This document shows positions 55,650 to 64,000 of a DNA stretch of 64,000 nt, piece after piece. The notes under the pieces were generated by a model, which had not been told where the DNA came from, did not search any database, and saw only the letters and a program-made list of their open reading frames with translations. This DNA comes from Candidatus Krumholzibacteriota bacterium. Lineage in GTDB: Bacteria > Krumholzibacteriota > Krumholzibacteriia > Krumholzibacteriales > Krumholzibacteriaceae. Position numbers and translations under genes: made by a program. The first letter of the stretch is position 1, and each line of letters opens with the position of its first letter. The stretch covers positions 71,772 to 135,771 of the forward strand of contig JAFGBF010000008.1 in assembly GCA_016933255.1 (NCBI GenBank), in the 5' to 3' direction.

Positions 55650-56759
55650 ATGGCTCTTAAAACACCGATTTATGATTCACATGTCGAATCGGGCGGAAAG
55701 ATCGTAGATTTTGCGGGGTTCATGATGCCTGTTTCATTTGAGGGTATCGTAGCGGAACACGAAAGAGTACGTACGAAGGTCGGACTCTTTGATGTCAGCC
55801 ATATGGGAGAGATAGAGATAACAGGCGATTCCGCTCTCGAATTTGCTGACTACGCGGTGACAAACAGTATCGCAAAACTCGATGACGGACAGATCTGCTA
55901 TACGGTCTGCTGCAACGAAGAGGGGAAGATACTGGATGACCTGCTCGTATACCGGTTCTCTGCTTCGCGGATCCTTTTTGTCGTCAATGCTGTCAATGTC
56001 GATAAGATCTATGATCATCTTCTGAGCATTAAAAAAGGCGATGTCGAGATAAATAATAATTCGAGCATTACGGGGCAGATAGCAGTCCAGGGTCCGGAAT
56101 CGAGGAGTCTGCTGATCGACAGTCCGTTCTGCGCTTCAGTGGCTGAGAAGATCAAGGATCTGGAATATTATCATTTTCTGGTCTTTGATTATCAGGGAAA
56201 CGAGATTATTTTATCGAGGACCGGATATACGGGAGAGCTTGGATACGAGATCTATCTTCCATGGGATCTGACGGATTCGATCTGGAACATCCTTCTTGGG
56301 AAAGGGAAAGATCTCGGGGCGGCGCCGATCGGCCTCGGCGCAAGAGATACTCTCAGGTTCGAGCCCTGTTACTGCCTGTACGGGCACGAGATCGATGAGG
56401 AGACTTCCCCGCTGGAAGCGGGTCTTTCCTGGGTTGTCAAATTGAAAAAAGGGGATTTTGTGGGGCGCGGCGCCCTTGTAGCGGAGAAGGAGGCAAAACC
56501 TGCGAGGAAACTTATAGGGCTGCAGCTGGAAGGACGCGGTATCCCAAGACAGGGGTGCAATGTCCTGTATGATGGTGAGGTTGTAGGAAAGGTCACATCA
56601 GGGACATTCTCCCCGACGTTGAAGAAGGGGCTTGCAATGGCTCTGGTCGATCGCTCCCTTCCGAAGGATGCGTCAGGCCTTGAGATCGAGATCAGGGGCA
56701 AGCTGTCTCCTGCTGTCAAAGTAAAGATGCCTTTTTATCAGAGTCACGTAAACGATTGA
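55650..56759 (+). CDS. gcvT: Glycine cleavage system T-protein (aminomethyltransferase)
   Basis: Transfers the aminomethyl carbon from lipoyl-H-protein to tetrahydrofolate, releasing ammonia. 369 residues. Recognisable blocks: FAGFMMPVSFEGIVAEHERVR, FDVSHMGEIEITG, RTGYTGELGYEIYLP and GLGARDTLRFEPCYCLYGHE. First gene of the glycine-cleavage operon. The 113-base upstream gap shows no glycine riboswitch. Confidence 0.96.
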   Translation: MALKTPIYDSHVESGGKIVDFAGFMMPVSFEGIVAEHERVRTKVGLFDVSHMGEIEITGDSALEFADYAVTNSIAKLDDGQICYTVCCNEEGKILDDLLVYRFSASRILFVVNAVNVDKIYDHLLSIKKGDVEINNNSSITGQIAVQGPESRSLLIDSPFCASVAEKIKDLEYYHFLVFDYQGNEIILSRTGYTGELGYEIYLPWDLTDSIWNILLGKGKDLGAAPIGLGARDTLRFEPCYCLYGHEIDEETSPLEAGLSWVVKLKKGDFVGRGALVAEKEAKPARKLIGLQLEGRGIPRQGCNVLYDGEVVGKVTSGTFSPTLKKGLAMALVDRSLPKDASGLEIEIRGKLSPAVKVKMPFYQSHVND

Positions 56760-56787
56760 GACAAGGAAGAAGAAAGGAAGGTCGATT

Positions 56788-57171
56788 ATGGTTCCGGAAG
56801 ATTGTCTGTATACTGAGGACCATGAGTGGGTCTATATCGAAGATGAGATAGCGACGATAGGAATAAGCGAATATGCTGCCGGTGAACTGGGAGATATCGT
56901 TTATGTAGAACTCCCCGATGTCGGCGCGGATGTCCAGCAGACCGACTCGATAGGTACTATTGAAGCGGTAAAGACTGTTGCCGAACTTTTTTCCCCGATC
57001 AGCGGAAAGGTGATCGAGATCAATGACAGCCTCATCGATGATCCGGAGATCATTAACCGGAGTCCGTATGAGGATGGCTGGTTCGTCAAGATAGAGATGA
57101 ATGACAAGGGGGAACTCGATAACCTGTTGGATTTTGGAAAATATCAGGAGTTTCTTGGAGAAAACCATTAG
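56788..57171 (+). CDS. gcvH: Glycine cleavage system H-protein
   Basis: Lipoyl-carrying shuttle of the complex. 127 residues. Lys62 in SIGTIEAVKTVAELFSPISG is the lipoylation site, in the standard ES-x-KA-like surroundings. YTEDHEWVYIEDEIATIGIS and the GELGDIVYVELPDVG loop are the other conserved parts. Octanoylation by the LipM-type enzyme (60065-60874) and sulfur insertion by LipA (5201-6106) would activate it. Confidence 0.97.
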   Translation: MVPEDCLYTEDHEWVYIEDEIATIGISEYAAGELGDIVYVELPDVGADVQQTDSIGTIEAVKTVAELFSPISGKVIEINDSLIDDPEIINRSPYEDGWFVKIEMNDKGELDNLLDFGKYQEFLGENH

Positions 57172-57207
57172 ATATTTAATAGAAAGCTAACATAAGAGGA
57201 TGATCAG

Positions 57208-58563
57208 ATGAGCTATGTTCAAAATACCGACCGCGACAGAAAGGAGATGCTCGATTATATCGGGGTATCTTCCTTTGAAGAACTTCTGAAGCCGGTCGCA
57301 AAGGAGCTGAGGATCAAGGGCCGCCTGAAGCTCGGCCCTCCGATGAGCGAGGCGGAGGTGGTCGGACACTGTTCCGGCCTGGCGCGCAGGAACAGGCCGG
57401 CCTCGGAAATGGTATCGTTTCTCGGGGCGGGGATATACGACAGGTATATTCCCGCTACGGTCCGATATGTACTTTCAAGGAGTGAGTTTTATACGTCATA
57501 CACTCCTTACCAGGCTGAGATGAGCCAGGGGACTCTTCAGGCGATATATGAATATCAGACGATGATCACAAGGCTGACCGCCATGGATGCCGCTAACGCG
57601 TCGATGTATGATGCCGCGACATCTCTTGCTGAATCGATCCTGATGGCCTGTACGATCAAAAGAACCGACAGGGTCCTTGTTCCGGCTGCTCTTTCGAAAA
57701 GGGTCAGAAAAGTCCTTGAGAGTTATTCCGCAGGCAAGGGGATCACTATAGAGAGTATCCCCTGGAAGAAAAACGGGACCCTTGATCTCGAAAAAGCGGA
57801 AAAGATGCTCTCTGATAAAGCTGCGGCAGTCGTCCTCGCTCAGCCGAACTATTTCGGATTGCTGGAACAGGCTCATGCAGTATCTGCTCTCGCGCATGAA
57901 AACGGCGCGCTTCTGATAGCTCTGGTCGATCCGGTTTCTCTTGCCCTCGTGGCTCCTCCGGGTGAATATGACGCCGATATAGCTGTCGGGGAAGGGCAGT
58001 CGCTCGGGATCCCTCAATCTTTCGGAGGACCGCTGCTAGGATTCATGGCCACAAGGAAGCAGTATATACGCAAATGCCCTGGCCGCCTGATAAGCTCCAC
58101 CGTCGACGCGGATGGAAAGAGGGGATACGTGATGACCCTTCAAACGAGGGAGCAGCATATCAGAAGAGAGAAAGCGACCTCGAATATCTGTACCAATGAA
58201 GGGTTATGCGCTCTCTCGGCTGCGGTCTATCTTTCGACAATTGGGGATGACGGCTTCATGGAAGTAGCTCTGCAAAGCGCGGCGAAGAGCCATGAGCTTT
58301 ACAGGCTTCTTTCCGGAGTTCCCGGCGTTACCCTTCCGTTCGGAGATGATTTCTTCCAGGAGTTTGTCGTTCGTTTTTCCGGACCGGCGGAGGAGTTTCT
58401 TTCCCGCGCGAAAAAGATGGGGGTCCTCGGGGGTGTCTCGCTTGAAAAAGATTTTCCCGAGCTTGGAGAAGGATCGATCCTCGTCGCGGTAACAGAAAAA
58501 CGGACACTTGAGGATCTTCAGCTTTTCCGCGATATCGCGGCAGGGAAGGAGGTCCGGAAATGA
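57208..58563 (+). CDS. gcvPA: Glycine dehydrogenase P-protein subunit 1
   Basis: Non-catalytic half of the two-subunit PLP-dependent glycine decarboxylase. 451 residues, with FLGAGIYDRYIPATVRY, YTPYQAEMSQGTLQAIYEYQ, DAATSLAESILMA and CTNEGLCALSAAVYL. The PLP lysine is on the other subunit, as in the GcvPA/GcvPB arrangement of many bacteria. The stop overlaps the gcvPB start (ATGA). Confidence 0.96.
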   Translation: MSYVQNTDRDRKEMLDYIGVSSFEELLKPVAKELRIKGRLKLGPPMSEAEVVGHCSGLARRNRPASEMVSFLGAGIYDRYIPATVRYVLSRSEFYTSYTPYQAEMSQGTLQAIYEYQTMITRLTAMDAANASMYDAATSLAESILMACTIKRTDRVLVPAALSKRVRKVLESYSAGKGITIESIPWKKNGTLDLEKAEKMLSDKAAAVVLAQPNYFGLLEQAHAVSALAHENGALLIALVDPVSLALVAPPGEYDADIAVGEGQSLGIPQSFGGPLLGFMATRKQYIRKCPGRLISSTVDADGKRGYVMTLQTREQHIRREKATSNICTNEGLCALSAAVYLSTIGDDGFMEVALQSAAKSHELYRLLSGVPGVTLPFGDDFFQEFVVRFSGPAEEFLSRAKKMGVLGGVSLEKDFPELGEGSILVAVTEKRTLEDLQLFRDIAAGKEVRK

Positions 58564-60002
58564 GCAGGACTATATTCGAAAGATTTTCCGACGGGAAGAG
58601 CGGTTCATTCATACCGGAGAACGATTGTCCGGAAGTAGGATTCGACATACTGTTTCAAAGGAAGACCCCTACGGGACTTCCGGCAGTAGGCGAGCAGGAA
58701 GTGATCAGACACTACGTCGAACTTGCCTCGATGAACTATCATATCGACAAGGGGATGTATCCGCTCGGAAGCTGTACGATGAAATATAACCCGGTCGTAA
58801 ACGAAGAGATCGCGGGGTCGGTGCAATTTACGGGGCTGCATCCTCTGCAGGATGAGGAGGACGTCCAGGGTGCTCTCGAACTGATCTATAATCTGGAAGC
58901 AGCATTGTGCGAGATCACCGGAATGGCTGAATTCAGCCTGCAGCCTGTCGCCGGGGCTCACGGAGAATTGACCGGGATGATGATCGCCAGAGATTATTTC
59001 CGCGTCAGAAAAGAGAACAGAAAGACCGTGCTGGTCCCCGATTCGGCGCACGGGACAAATCCGGCAAGTGTCGTGACATGCGGATTCACGCCCAGGACTG
59101 TTCCTTCCGGTGAAGACGGACTGATCGATATCGAGATCCTCGGCAAGGAACTCGACGATGATACTGCAGTCGTCATGCTCACCCTTCCGAACACGCTGGG
59201 CCTTTTCGAAAAAGATATCGGAAAGATTGTGAAGATGGCTCACAGTGCCGGCGCTCTCGTCTATATGGACGGAGCGAACATGAACGCTCTTCTCGGTATA
59301 GTGAGGCCGGGCGACATAGGCATCGATATAATGCACCTGAATCTGCACAAGACTTTTTCTACGCCGCATGGAGGCGGAGGCCCCGGTTCCGGGCCGGTGG
59401 GAGTAGTGAAACATCTTACGGAGTTCCTTCCCGTTCCCAGAGTGGTCAAAGAGGGCGATAGATTCGGTTTTTGCAGTGATCTGGAAAAAACGATAGGCAA
59501 GGTACATCCCTGGTACGGCAACTTCAATGTCTTCGTCAAAGCGTACGCGTATATATGCGCGCTGGGCGCTTCCGGCATAAGGGAAGTAGCCGAGAATGCC
59601 ATAATAAACGCGAACTATCTTATGAAGAAGATCAGCCGGCATTATGACCTTAAATATCCGGGGCCGTGCATGCATGAGTTCGTAGCTTCAGGCAGGAACC
59701 TGAAAAAGTACGGAGTCCGCACGACCGACGTCGCAAAAAGGCTTCTGGATTACGGGATCCATGCTCCGACGATCTATTTTCCGCTGATCGTCGAGGAAGC
59801 CCTTATGATCGAGCCGGTAGAGACTGAGAAGAAGGAGACTCTCGATCACTTTGCCGATGTAATGGAAAAGATCGCCGGCGAGGCAAAAGACGATCCTGAT
59901 CTTCTGCACCGGGCACCGGTGACGACTCCTGTCAGGCGCCTTGATGAAACGGCAGCTGCCAGGGATCCGGAATTCTGCTGGCCGTTTGAAAAGGGAGAGT
60001 GA
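58560..60002 (+). CDS. gcvPB: Glycine dehydrogenase P-protein subunit 2
   Basis: Catalytic half of the glycine decarboxylase. 480 residues. Lys264 in HLNLHKTFSTPHGGGGPG is the PLP Schiff-base lysine; GMYPLGSCTMKYNP, QPVAGAHGELTGM and DSAHGTNPAS are other conserved blocks. Overlaps gcvPA by four bases, allowing coupled translation. Sixty-two bases separate it from the octanoyltransferase gene. Confidence 0.97.
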   Translation: MSRTIFERFSDGKSGSFIPENDCPEVGFDILFQRKTPTGLPAVGEQEVIRHYVELASMNYHIDKGMYPLGSCTMKYNPVVNEEIAGSVQFTGLHPLQDEEDVQGALELIYNLEAALCEITGMAEFSLQPVAGAHGELTGMMIARDYFRVRKENRKTVLVPDSAHGTNPASVVTCGFTPRTVPSGEDGLIDIEILGKELDDDTAVVMLTLPNTLGLFEKDIGKIVKMAHSAGALVYMDGANMNALLGIVRPGDIGIDIMHLNLHKTFSTPHGGGGPGSGPVGVVKHLTEFLPVPRVVKEGDRFGFCSDLEKTIGKVHPWYGNFNVFVKAYAYICALGASGIREVAENAIINANYLMKKISRHYDLKYPGPCMHEFVASGRNLKKYGVRTTDVAKRLLDYGIHAPTIYFPLIVEEALMIEPVETEKKETLDHFADVMEKIAGEAKDDPDLLHRAPVTTPVRRLDETAAARDPEFCWPFEKGE

Positions 60003-60064
60003 GCGGACGAAGATCTTTCAGGCACTTGCTGGTCTGTGTGGCGTGACACTGGAAACGGAGCCTG

Positions 60065-60874
60065 ATGAAGCAGTGGTATTTTCTCGATGACGAGGATTCG
60101 GCCGGAGCGGTGAATATGGCGGTCGATGAGTATCTTCTCGATCATTACGATGATCGGGGGGATTCCCCCGTTTTGCGTCTCTATTCCTTCGATCCCCCCG
60201 CTATTTCGGTCGGATTTCATCAGGTTCCGGGCGAAGTCCTCGATCTTGAGGCTGTAAAGAGTGCCGGGCTGGACCTGGTAAGAAGGATCACCGGGGGCAG
60301 AGCTCTTCTTCATGACGGAGAGCTGACATATTCGGTGACTGCCCCGCTTGATTCCGTCTTTTTCCCCTCCGGCCTTCAGGAGACATTCATAAGCATCTCA
60401 AATGCCATCGTAGACGCCCTGAAGATCCTCGGTATAGACGCGATGATCTCGGGCGGCAAGGCTTTTAAAGGGGGAAAAGATACGGTCTCTCCCTGTCTTG
60501 TATCGACAAGCCGCCACGAGATCACAGCCGGGGGGCGAAAGATAGTGGGAAGCGCCCAGCGAAGAAGATCCGGTTCTTTCCTGCAGCATGGTTCCATATT
60601 GCTCCGGCCCGGTTCAGAGAGGATCGTTGACTATCTTCGCGGAGACTTTCCCCCGCTAAGCGGCCTCGTGACGAATATAGAAGCTGAAACGGGTATGCAC
60701 CTTACGCGGGACGATCTTGCCGGCGCGATGGTCTCGGCTTTTCAGCAGAATTTCGATATGCTGGTCGAACCTCTGATTTTTTCCAGTGAGGATCTTCAGA
60801 CGATCAGCGGAATGACTGAAAAGAAGGTACTGGAGTCCCTGGCACTGACAGGGAAGGGGGTGGAAAAAGGGTGA
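60065..60874 (+). CDS. lipM: Lipoate/octanoate transfer protein, LipM-type
   Basis: BPL/LplA-fold enzyme, 269 residues. LVRRITGGRALLHDGELTYS is the acyl-binding block. SPCLVSTSRHEITAGGRKIV and GSAQRRRSGSFLQHGSILL match the LipM/LipL octanoyltransferases: Cys144 is the acyl-thioester residue that ATP-using LplA enzymes lack, and Lys159 is the conserved active-site lysine. It is likely to move octanoyl from acyl-carrier protein to GcvH, the lipoyl acceptor encoded just upstream; lipoylation by LipA would follow. No lipB is seen in the window. LplA-like ligase activity remains possible. Confidence 0.85.
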   Translation: MKQWYFLDDEDSAGAVNMAVDEYLLDHYDDRGDSPVLRLYSFDPPAISVGFHQVPGEVLDLEAVKSAGLDLVRRITGGRALLHDGELTYSVTAPLDSVFFPSGLQETFISISNAIVDALKILGIDAMISGGKAFKGGKDTVSPCLVSTSRHEITAGGRKIVGSAQRRRSGSFLQHGSILLRPGSERIVDYLRGDFPPLSGLVTNIEAETGMHLTRDDLAGAMVSAFQQNFDMLVEPLIFSSEDLQTISGMTEKKVLESLALTGKGVEKG

Positions 60875-61851
60875 CCCGTTTTGTTGCGGAAAGGCTTCTT
60901 CAGTCTGTGATCCTGGTGCTTATTGTCCTGACGATCACCTTTTTTCTGATGCACCTCTCTCCAGGTGATCCTATGTCAAGATACGATGATCCGAATATTT
61001 CGCCCGAGACGGTAAGGCTGATAAGAGAACAGCTCGGTCTCGACAAGCCTGTTCCAGAACAGTATATGAGGTGGATGGCCAGTTTTTTAAGGGGAGATTT
61101 CGGAGTAAGCCTGAGATTCAACAGGCCGGTCAGTTCTCTTCTTGCCGAGGCTATCCCGAATACCCTGAGGCTTACGATCGCCGCCCTGACTCTCTATATA
61201 GTCATCGGGGTGATCCTCGGCCTGCTTTCTGCGGTCAGGAGGTATTCGCTTTTTGACAGATTGAGCACTATCGCCGCCCTGTTTGTCTATTCGATCCCGT
61301 CGTTCTGGCTGGCGTTGATGCTGATCCTGCTCTTTTCACTTAAATTCGAGATCCTTCCATCATCGCATATGCAGTCGATGGGGGTCTCAGGGATGGGGTG
61401 GCTGGCCAGATTCAGTGACAGGATCGCTCATCTTGTCCTTCCTGCTTTTGTTCTCGGCGTCGCTTCGGCGGCGGGAATGGCCCGGTATATGAGGGGAAGC
61501 ATGCTGGATGTGCTCAGAGAGGATTATATCAGGACCGCAAGGGCGAAAGGACTTTCGGAAAGATCCGTTTTTCTGAAGCACGCATTCAGGAACGCGGCGA
61601 TACCGATAGTCACGATCATAGGGCTCAGCCTTCCGTTTCTCCTTGGAGGGGCGGTGATAATCGAGAAGATATTCTCATGGCCGGGGATGGGAGCCCTGAT
61701 GGTCGATTCTATCTTCGCGAGGGATTATCCGGTAGTGCTTGCCGTGAATTTTGTAGTCACTGTCATGGTCATACTGGGAAATCTGGCCGCAGATATCGGC
61801 TATGCGCTCCTTGATCCGAGGATAGCTTCGGGAAGAAAAGCAGGCAAATAA
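60871..61851 (+). CDS. dppB: Oligopeptide/dipeptide ABC transporter permease (DppB-like)
   Basis: First inner-membrane permease of a peptide ABC importer, 326 residues. The start MTRFVAERLLQSVILVLIVL is the usual first helix, RLIREQLGLDKPVPEQYMRW the DppB-type periplasmic block, YIRTARAKGLSERSVFLKHAFRN the EAA loop that contacts the ATPase, and a final AVNFVVTVMVILGNLAADIGY helix pair. The GTG start overlaps the previous stop (GTGA), so it is probably coupled to the octanoyltransferase gene. No substrate-binding protein gene is visible before it. Confidence 0.94.
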   Translation: MTRFVAERLLQSVILVLIVLTITFFLMHLSPGDPMSRYDDPNISPETVRLIREQLGLDKPVPEQYMRWMASFLRGDFGVSLRFNRPVSSLLAEAIPNTLRLTIAALTLYIVIGVILGLLSAVRRYSLFDRLSTIAALFVYSIPSFWLALMLILLFSLKFEILPSSHMQSMGVSGMGWLARFSDRIAHLVLPAFVLGVASAAGMARYMRGSMLDVLREDYIRTARAKGLSERSVFLKHAFRNAAIPIVTIIGLSLPFLLGGAVIIEKIFSWPGMGALMVDSIFARDYPVVLAVNFVVTVMVILGNLAADIGYALLDPRIASGRKAGK

Positions 61852-61911
61852 GAGTTTTGCCGAAAGCCGGGGGAAAAGAAGGGATATAGGATCTCTTTCG
61901 ACGGACAGGAT

Positions 61912-62775
61912 ATGAAGGAAACGATAAAAAGAAGTTACTGGTCCTCGGGATGGGATAGATTCCGGAAGAATCCGATGGGGATGGCCGGGGCAGTTATAGT
62001 GGTCTCGCTTTATCTTATAGCCCTCTTTGCTCCAGTGATCGCTCCAGGTGACCCGGTCGACCACGGAGACCTTCCGTCGATGAGGCATCTTCCTCCCGGC
62101 GGTTCTCATCTGCTGGGAACCGACAAGTTTGGAAGAGACGTCCTGACGAGGCTCCTGTATGGATCACGGATTTCGCTTGTGATCGGATTCATCGCCGTAG
62201 CGATCTCGGTCCTGATCGGGACTATCGTAGGCGCGGTAGCCGGATACGCCGGAGGAATAGTCGATTCGGTCATCATGAGGATCGTCGACGCGCTGATGGC
62301 GATACCCAGGCTCTTCCTTCTTCTCACCTGTATAGCCCTTTTTTCCAGGTCTATCTGGCTGATAATATTTCTTCTGGGCGCCACAAGCTGGATGGCGACG
62401 GTCAGGCTGGTCAGGGCGCAATTACTGACAATAAAGGAACAGGATTTTGTCGTTGCCGCCGAAGCCCTCGGCGCCGGAAAAAGAAGGATAATTCTAAAGC
62501 ACCTTATACCTAATACATTGACAGTGATTATAATTTCAGCCACCCTTCGGATCGGCGGGATCATTCTGGCAGAGGCCGCCCTGAGTTTTCTGGGACTCGG
62601 AGTGCCGCCGCCGACGCCGAGCTGGGGACAGATGGTCTTTGAAGGACGTGAAGTCCTCCTCGGGGCGTGGTGGGTCTCGACATTTCCCGGCCTGGCTATC
62701 ATTATTACCGTGATCGGATACAACCTGCTCGGAGACGGGCTCAGAGACGCGTTCGATCCGGTCCAGTTTTCATGA
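61912..62775 (+). CDS. dppC: Oligopeptide/dipeptide ABC transporter permease (DppC-like)
   Basis: Second permease of the importer, 287 residues. WDRFRKNPMGMAGAVIVVSL opens the protein, HLLGTDKFGRDVLTRLLYGSRISL is the DppC hallmark, and VAAEALGAGKRRIILKHLIPN is the EAA loop. AALSFLGLGVPPPTPSWGQM near the end is also typical. Located 60 bases after dppB and 12 before dppD. Confidence 0.95.
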   Translation: MKETIKRSYWSSGWDRFRKNPMGMAGAVIVVSLYLIALFAPVIAPGDPVDHGDLPSMRHLPPGGSHLLGTDKFGRDVLTRLLYGSRISLVIGFIAVAISVLIGTIVGAVAGYAGGIVDSVIMRIVDALMAIPRLFLLLTCIALFSRSIWLIIFLLGATSWMATVRLVRAQLLTIKEQDFVVAAEALGAGKRRIILKHLIPNTLTVIIISATLRIGGIILAEAALSFLGLGVPPPTPSWGQMVFEGREVLLGAWWVSTFPGLAIIITVIGYNLLGDGLRDAFDPVQFS

Positions 62776-62787
62776 CGCGGGGATCAT

Positions 62788-63765
62788 ATGGACAAGCTGC
62801 TTAAAGTGGAAAACCTGACTACGGAATTCCTTACGTCTGAGGGCCTTGCCAGGGCAGTAGACCGGTTCTCATTCGATATCGGGCATGGCGAGACTGTGGG
62901 GCTTGTCGGAGAGTCAGGGTGCGGAAAGAGTGTGACAGCATTGTCGATAATGAGGCTCGTTTCAGATCCTCCGGGAAGGATCTCGGGAGGGTCTATCTTT
63001 CTCGAAGGAAAGGATCTCCTTTCTTTGACGGAAAAGGAGATGAGAAAAATACGGGGAAACGAGATCGCAATAGTATTTCAGGAACCTCTTTCCAGTCTCA
63101 ACCCGGTATTCACATGCGGCGAACAGATCCGGGAAGCAATTGCCCTGCACCAGAAGATGGGAAGAAAGCAATCGCGTGAAAAAGCTGTCGAGATGCTGCG
63201 TCTGGTAAAGATCCCGGATCCCGGCAACAGATATTTCAGTTATCCTCACCAGATGAGCGGCGGGATGAGGCAGAGGGTCATGATAGCGATGGCGCTGAGC
63301 TGTCAGCCGAAGCTTCTGATCGCCGATGAACCGAGCACAGCCCTGGATGTATCTGTCCAGTCACAGATAATGGAATTGCTTTCCGATCTCAGAGATGCCA
63401 TGTCGATGTCTATTCTGCTGATCACTCACGATCTTTCCGTCGTCGCCCAGATGGCCGAGAGGGTAATCATAATGTACGCAGGAACTGCAGTTGAGGAAGC
63501 TTCTGTAAAAGAGATCTTTTCCGATCCCGGGCATCCGTATACAGAAGGCCTTCTGGCTTCGATCCCGAGGCTTAACGCAAGGGTAGAGCGTCTTTCGGTA
63601 ATACCGGGGAACGTCCCCGATCCATTGAATCTTCCATCGGGATGCAGGTTCAGCGACCGGTGTCCGAAAAGGGAAGAAAGGTGTTTCGCAAAAGAACCGC
63701 CGATGTTCGTTGCCGGCAAAGGACACTTTGTCAGGTGCTGGCTATCTGAAGGGCAGGAGCGATGA
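62788..63765 (+). CDS. dppD: Oligopeptide/dipeptide ABC transporter ATP-binding protein (DppD-like)
   Basis: First ATPase of the importer, 325 residues. Walker [20 protein letters not shown]-loop [10 protein letters not shown], signature [15 protein letters not shown], Walker [14 protein letters not shown] and H-loop LITHDLSVV. The C-terminal [19 protein letters not shown], rich in Cys, is the oligopeptide-ABC C-terminal domain that can hold an iron-sulfur cluster in some homologues. Stop overlaps the next start by four bases. Confidence 0.96.
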   Translation: MDKLLKVENLTTEFLTSEGLARAVDRFSFDIGHGETVGLVGESGCGKSVTALSIMRLVSDPPGRISGGSIFLEGKDLLSLTEKEMRKIRGNEIAIVFQEPLSSLNPVFTCGEQIREAIALHQKMGRKQSREKAVEMLRLVKIPDPGNRYFSYPHQMSGGMRQRVMIAMALSCQPKLLIADEPSTALDVSVQSQIMELLSDLRDAMSMSILLITHDLSVVAQMAERVIIMYAGTAVEEASVKEIFSDPGHPYTEGLLASIPRLNARVERLSVIPGNVPDPLNLPSGCRFSDRCPKREERCFAKEPPMFVAGKGHFVRCWLSEGQER

Positions 63766-64000
63766 TAGATAAGCAGCGTTCAAAGAGGGGGGCCCTGGAG
63801 ATAGCAGCGGCGGTCAAAGATGGGCCGATACTCAGCGCTGTGGGAATAAAAAAATATTTCAGAGGTTCCGCAGGTCTTTTTACCAGGAAAAGAGGCGGCC
63901 TGATAAAAGCTGTGGATGGGGTGGATATTATTCTTGAGAGGGGCAAGACTCTGGGCCTTGTCGGCGAGTCCGGCTGCGGGAAGAGTACGCTTTCGCGCGT
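63762..64000 (+). CDS. dppF: Oligopeptide ABC transporter ATP-binding protein (DppF-like), partial
   Basis: Begins at an ATG overlapping the dppD stop and runs off the window after 79 codons. [20 protein letters not shown] is the typical start of DppF/OppF ATPases, [19 protein letters not shown] is the strand before the P-loop, and [15 protein letters not shown] is Walker A. About 25 extra N-terminal residues precede the usual start of homologues. A downstream continuation should carry the signature and Walker B. Confidence 0.92.
   Translation, partial: MIDKQRSKRGALEIAAAVKDGPILSAVGIKKYFRGSAGLFTRKRGGLIKAVDGVDIILERGKTLGLVGESGCGKSTLSR

Noticed and set aside
58605..59675. 356-codon minus-strand frame across gcvPB
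   Set aside because: Antisense to a fully conserved gene, caused by codon bias; no ribosome-binding site and no recognisable fold.

Overview
The window is one dense stretch of a bacterial chromosome with about 52 protein-coding genes and no rRNA, tRNA, CRISPR array or insertion sequence that I can see. The cell was Gram-negative in architecture: it has Kdo synthesis (kdsA, kdsD) and five lipopolysaccharide-export parts (lptC, lptB, lptF, lptG, but no lptA). A SprA-like giant outer-membrane protein, a GWxTD-domain protein and a Man-family PTS with HPr kinase point to the FCB side of the tree. An uncultured lineage such as Krumholzibacteriota, Eisenbacteria or a relative is my best inference, not a demonstrated identity.

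Layout: 1-2050 holds the pyrG end, kdsA and kdsD. 2051-14410 is a long plus-strand run: lptC, lptB, rpoN (sigma-54), lipA, hpf, hprK, then a complete mannose-family PTS (EIIA, EIIB, EIIC, EIID, HPr, EI) with a GH57 glucanotransferase-like gene between EIIB and EIIC. A near-perfect sigma-54 promoter lies ahead of lptC, so the operon that encodes sigma-54 appears to be read by sigma-54. 14454-18994 carries a PGI/PMI-type isomerase, a sugar-phosphate nucleotidyltransferase, metK and ahcY. 19081-23276 (minus strand) is lptF-lptG-GWxTD. It diverges, across a repeat-rich 338-base control region, from sprA (2159 residues) and an overlapping M28/glutaminyl-cyclase-like lipoprotein gene.

31147-43363 is a conserved translation and RNA block (rimP-nusA-infB-ylxP-rbfA-nrnA-truB-ribF-rpsO-pnp), followed by an M16 peptidase and dut, then a polysaccharide deacetylase. 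44282-47386 (minus) is a DUF4388 membrane protein paired with a TPR/zinc-ribbon membrane protein. 47619-55536 is asnS, a 1224-residue TPR protein and uvrA. 55650-60874 is a glycine-cleavage operon (gcvT, gcvH, gcvPA, gcvPB) with a LipM-type octanoyltransferase, running by overlap into an oligopeptide ABC transporter (60871-64000) cut by the window end.

Two features deserve most attention. One is the sigma-54 locus that links envelope export, ribosome hibernation, lipoylation and a PTS/alpha-glucan module. The other is the SprA / glutaminyl-cyclase-like / LptFG / GWxTD cluster, which resembles an outlying piece of type IX secretion biology and has a glutamine at the predicted mature N-terminus of the SprA protein. 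All annotation is by reading; no database search was run.
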